Assembly: GCF_043555975.1 (NCBI RefSeq)
Contig: NZ_JBIGIA010000012.1
Coordinates: 124,001-188,000 of the forward strand
DNA length: 64,000 bases
Source of the DNA: Pelomonas nitida
GTDB lineage: Bacteria; Pseudomonadota; Gammaproteobacteria; Burkholderiales; Burkholderiaceae_C
Direction: 5' to 3'
The position numbers and the translations under genes were made by a program. This document shows positions 62,335 through 64,000 of the stretch, piece by piece; position 1 is the stretch's first letter, and the number at the start of each line of letters is the position of its first letter. The notes under the pieces are model-generated. The model was not told the DNA's origin. It made no database searches and was given only the letters and a program-made list of their open reading frames with translations.

Positions 62335-63432
62335 TCAGGGCAGCGGCAGCGTGATTCGGAAATTCGTCAAGCCCGGCTCGCTTTCGCAATCGATCATGCC
62401 CTGGTGTTGCTGGGCAATCGTCTGCGCGAGCGTGAGGCCGAGGCCCGAGCCGCCTTCCCGCCCTGAAACCAGGGGAAAGAAGATGCGATCCCGGATCTCG
62501 GCGGGAACGCCGGGACCGTTGTCCTCGATATGCAATTCCAGTGCCAAGCGCCAGCGCTGCTTGCCCACCGTGACCTGCCGCGCCACCCGCGTGCGCAGCA
62601 CGATCTGGGCGTCGCCGGCCGCGATGCGCGGGCCGAGCACCTGGGCGGCGTTCTGCACGATGTTGAGCACCATCTGGATCAGCTGCTCGCGGTCGCCGCG
62701 GAAGTCGGGCAGCGAGGTGTCGTAGTCGCGCTGGATGACCAGGCCGCGCGGATGCTCGATGAGCACCAGCGCACGCACGCGCTCGCAGATCTCGTGGATG
62801 TTGACGTCACCCACGACATGGGCCTTGCGGTGCGGCGCCAGCAGCCGGTCCACCAGGCTTTGCAGCCGGTCCACCTCGTGCACGATGACCTGGGTGTATT
62901 CGGTGAGCTCGGGGCTGCCTTCCTGCAGCTCCAGCGCCAGCAGTTGCGCCGCGCCACGGATGCCGCCCAGCGGGTTCTTGATCTCGTGAGCGAGGTTGCG
63001 CGTCAGCTCCTTGGTGGCCTGCACCTGGTCGTGGTTGCGCTCGTCGCGGTCCTGGCGGGCCAGCTGGGCAATCTCGATGAGCTCGACGAGCACACGTGGC
63101 GCGCCGTCCACGCCCGCGTCCATCTGCGACACGATGACATGCACGGGCAGGCCGTCCTCGTGGGCCCAGGCGCCACGGCGCAGCACGGCGTCGAAGCGGC
63201 TGCTGGAATACTGGTTGGCGGCCACGCCGCTCAGCGTGTCGATGAGGCGCTGGGCGTCGTCGAACCACTCGGGCAGCAGCGCCTTCTGCACGGCGCGGCG
63301 CGACAGCCGCATGATGTTCTCGAAGGCCGTGTTGGCGAACAGGCATTCGCCGTCGGCGCCGACGACGATGACCATCGTCGCCAGCAGGTCCAGGCCGACG
63401 TACTCGGGCGGCAGTGATTGGGTATCAGTCAT
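62335..63432 (-). CDS. glnL: Nitrogen regulation sensor histidine kinase NtrB
   Basis: A 365-residue cytoplasmic sensor that phosphorylates or dephosphorylates NtrC under PII control. The N-terminal PAS domain (about residues 10-120) has ECLFANTAFENIMRLSRRAV. The H-box is TRNLAHEIKNPLGGIRGAAQLL (His about 150). The ATPase domain has N-box-like QMVLNIVQNAAQVL, DNGPGVP and GREGGSGLGLTLAQTI. No membrane helix is seen. It precedes ntrC by 34 bases. The downstream order ntrB-ntrC without glnA in view is common; glnA may lie right of the window. Confidence 0.96.
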   Translation of the reverse strand: MTDTQSLPPEYVGLDLLATMVIVVGADGECLFANTAFENIMRLSRRAVQKALLPEWFDDAQRLIDTLSGVAANQYSSSRFDAVLRRGAWAHEDGLPVHVIVSQMDAGVDGAPRVLVELIEIAQLARQDRDERNHDQVQATKELTRNLAHEIKNPLGGIRGAAQLLALELQEGSPELTEYTQVIVHEVDRLQSLVDRLLAPHRKAHVVGDVNIHEICERVRALVLIEHPRGLVIQRDYDTSLPDFRGDREQLIQMVLNIVQNAAQVLGPRIAAGDAQIVLRTRVARQVTVGKQRWRLALELHIEDNGPGVPAEIRDRIFFPLVSGREGGSGLGLTLAQTIAQQHQGMIDCESEPGLTNFRITLPLP

Positions 63433-63464
63433 GGCGCAGGGAGTCTCCCGAGGCGCCAGGCGCC

Positions 63465-63956
63465 CTAGGAGGGGAGTTTGCCGATTTCGCGCTTGAGCGC
63501 TTGCACGTCGGCCTCGTAGCGGGCGACGTTGTCCTTGAGCTCGTTCTGGCGATCGAGGAACTTCTGGTAGTTGCGCTCGTCGCCGCGGCGCTCGCCCTGG
63601 GCGCTCGTGAGCTCCTTCTGGGCGTTGGCGAGGCGCTCCTCGGCCTGGCGCAGCTCGGTCTGCAGCACGCGGCGGCGCTCGTCGTCGCGCACGCGCTGCT
63701 GCCCGGCGTCGACGCGGCTCTCGGCGCCACGCGGGGTGTCGGGCGCCGCAGCGGCAGCAGCAGCGCGTGGCTTGGTGGTCTGCACGACCGTGATGGGCGT
63801 GCCCTCGATGGTGCGGCAGCCCTTGTCACTGGCTTCCTTGGCGGAAAGCGCGTCGGTGTAGAGCACCGGCGGACCGGGGCAGCGATACACCGCGCCCTGG
63901 GCTTGCGCACCCAGGCTGGCAACAACGAGCAAGGGGGCCAGCAGTCGGTTCAGCAT
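63465..63956 (-). CDS. DUF4124 domain exported coiled-coil protein
   Basis: A 163-residue exported protein. The signal sequence is at residues 1-21 (RLLAPLLVVASLGAQAQG). The DUF4124-like part begins AVYRCPGPPVLYTDALS (about 22-55), followed by an Ala/Pro linker. A long coiled coil covers about 85-160 (RRVLQTELRQAEERLANAQK, and DRQNELKDNVARYEADVQAL). It lies upstream of ntrB on the same strand, 32 bases away. The function is unknown. In Burkholderiales this protein commonly sits beside glnA-ntrBC. Confidence 0.85.
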   Translation of the reverse strand: MLNRLLAPLLVVASLGAQAQGAVYRCPGPPVLYTDALSAKEASDKGCRTIEGTPITVVQTTKPRAAAAAAAPDTPRGAESRVDAGQQRVRDDERRRVLQTELRQAEERLANAQKELTSAQGERRGDERNYQKFLDRQNELKDNVARYEADVQALKREIGKLPS

Positions 63957-64000
63957 GGCTGCATTGTGGATCAGACGCGGGCATGAAAAAGGGGCCGCAC

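Overview
This is a high-GC window from a betaproteobacterium. The most likely group is Burkholderiales, near the Rubrivivax/Leptothrix/Roseateles lineage. The evidence is the ilvB-ilvH-ilvC-pssA-leuA gene order, the sigma/DUF3619/DUF3106/RDD cluster, NtrBC next to a DUF4124 protein, and a RAYT with REP sequences. Everything here is read from sequence and family knowledge; no database search was run.

Positions 1 to about 9157 are the right end of a genomic island. It carries a type I restriction-modification pair (hsdM, and hsdS cut by the window edge; no hsdR is visible), a primase-like replication protein, two tandem copies of an unknown small acidic protein, a hipBA toxin-antitoxin locus with a third overlapping gene, and an AlpA-like DNA-binding protein. 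The island ends at a 3' fragment of tRNA-Pro(CGG). This implies that the element entered a tRNA-Pro gene whose intact copy and integrase lie to the left, outside the window.

From 9.2 to 30.7 kb the DNA is chromosomal: an IclR regulator, a PBP7-type peptidase, and the branched-chain amino acid block on the minus strand. That block has a leucine leader peptide with attenuator, two different LeuA enzymes overlapping in tandem, pssA, ilvC, ilvH and ilvB. Next come a coupled plus-strand cluster (ECF sigma, DUF3619, DUF3106, RDD, dgkA), glnB with nadE, a GNAT-like protein, divergent soluble and membrane pyrophosphatases, and a J-domain-like protein.

From 30.8 to 38.9 kb there is an orphan cytochrome bd subunit I fused to a transposase-type helix-turn-helix, a RAYT flanked by REP sequences and a long inverted repeat, IS110 and IS3 remnants, an ECF sigma/Ser-Thr kinase operon, a degenerate GGDEF protein and a MITE-like element.

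From 38.9 to 46.3 kb lies a Liv-type ABC transporter operon with an acyl-CoA ligase. An 86-bp unit repeated three times between livG and livF forms a chain of overlapping mini-ORFs. The rest holds selO-msrB, yciB-bolA-PPIase, a Cys/Met PLP enzyme, an ABC ATPase divergent from an esterase, a FecR/DUF6600-like protein with glutamine-rich repeats, def, an MBL hydrolase, nirBD with a leader terminator, REP/IS debris with a DUF6985-like gene, ntrC-ntrB and a DUF4124 protein. Nitrogen control recurs: glnB, ntrBC and nirBD are all here.
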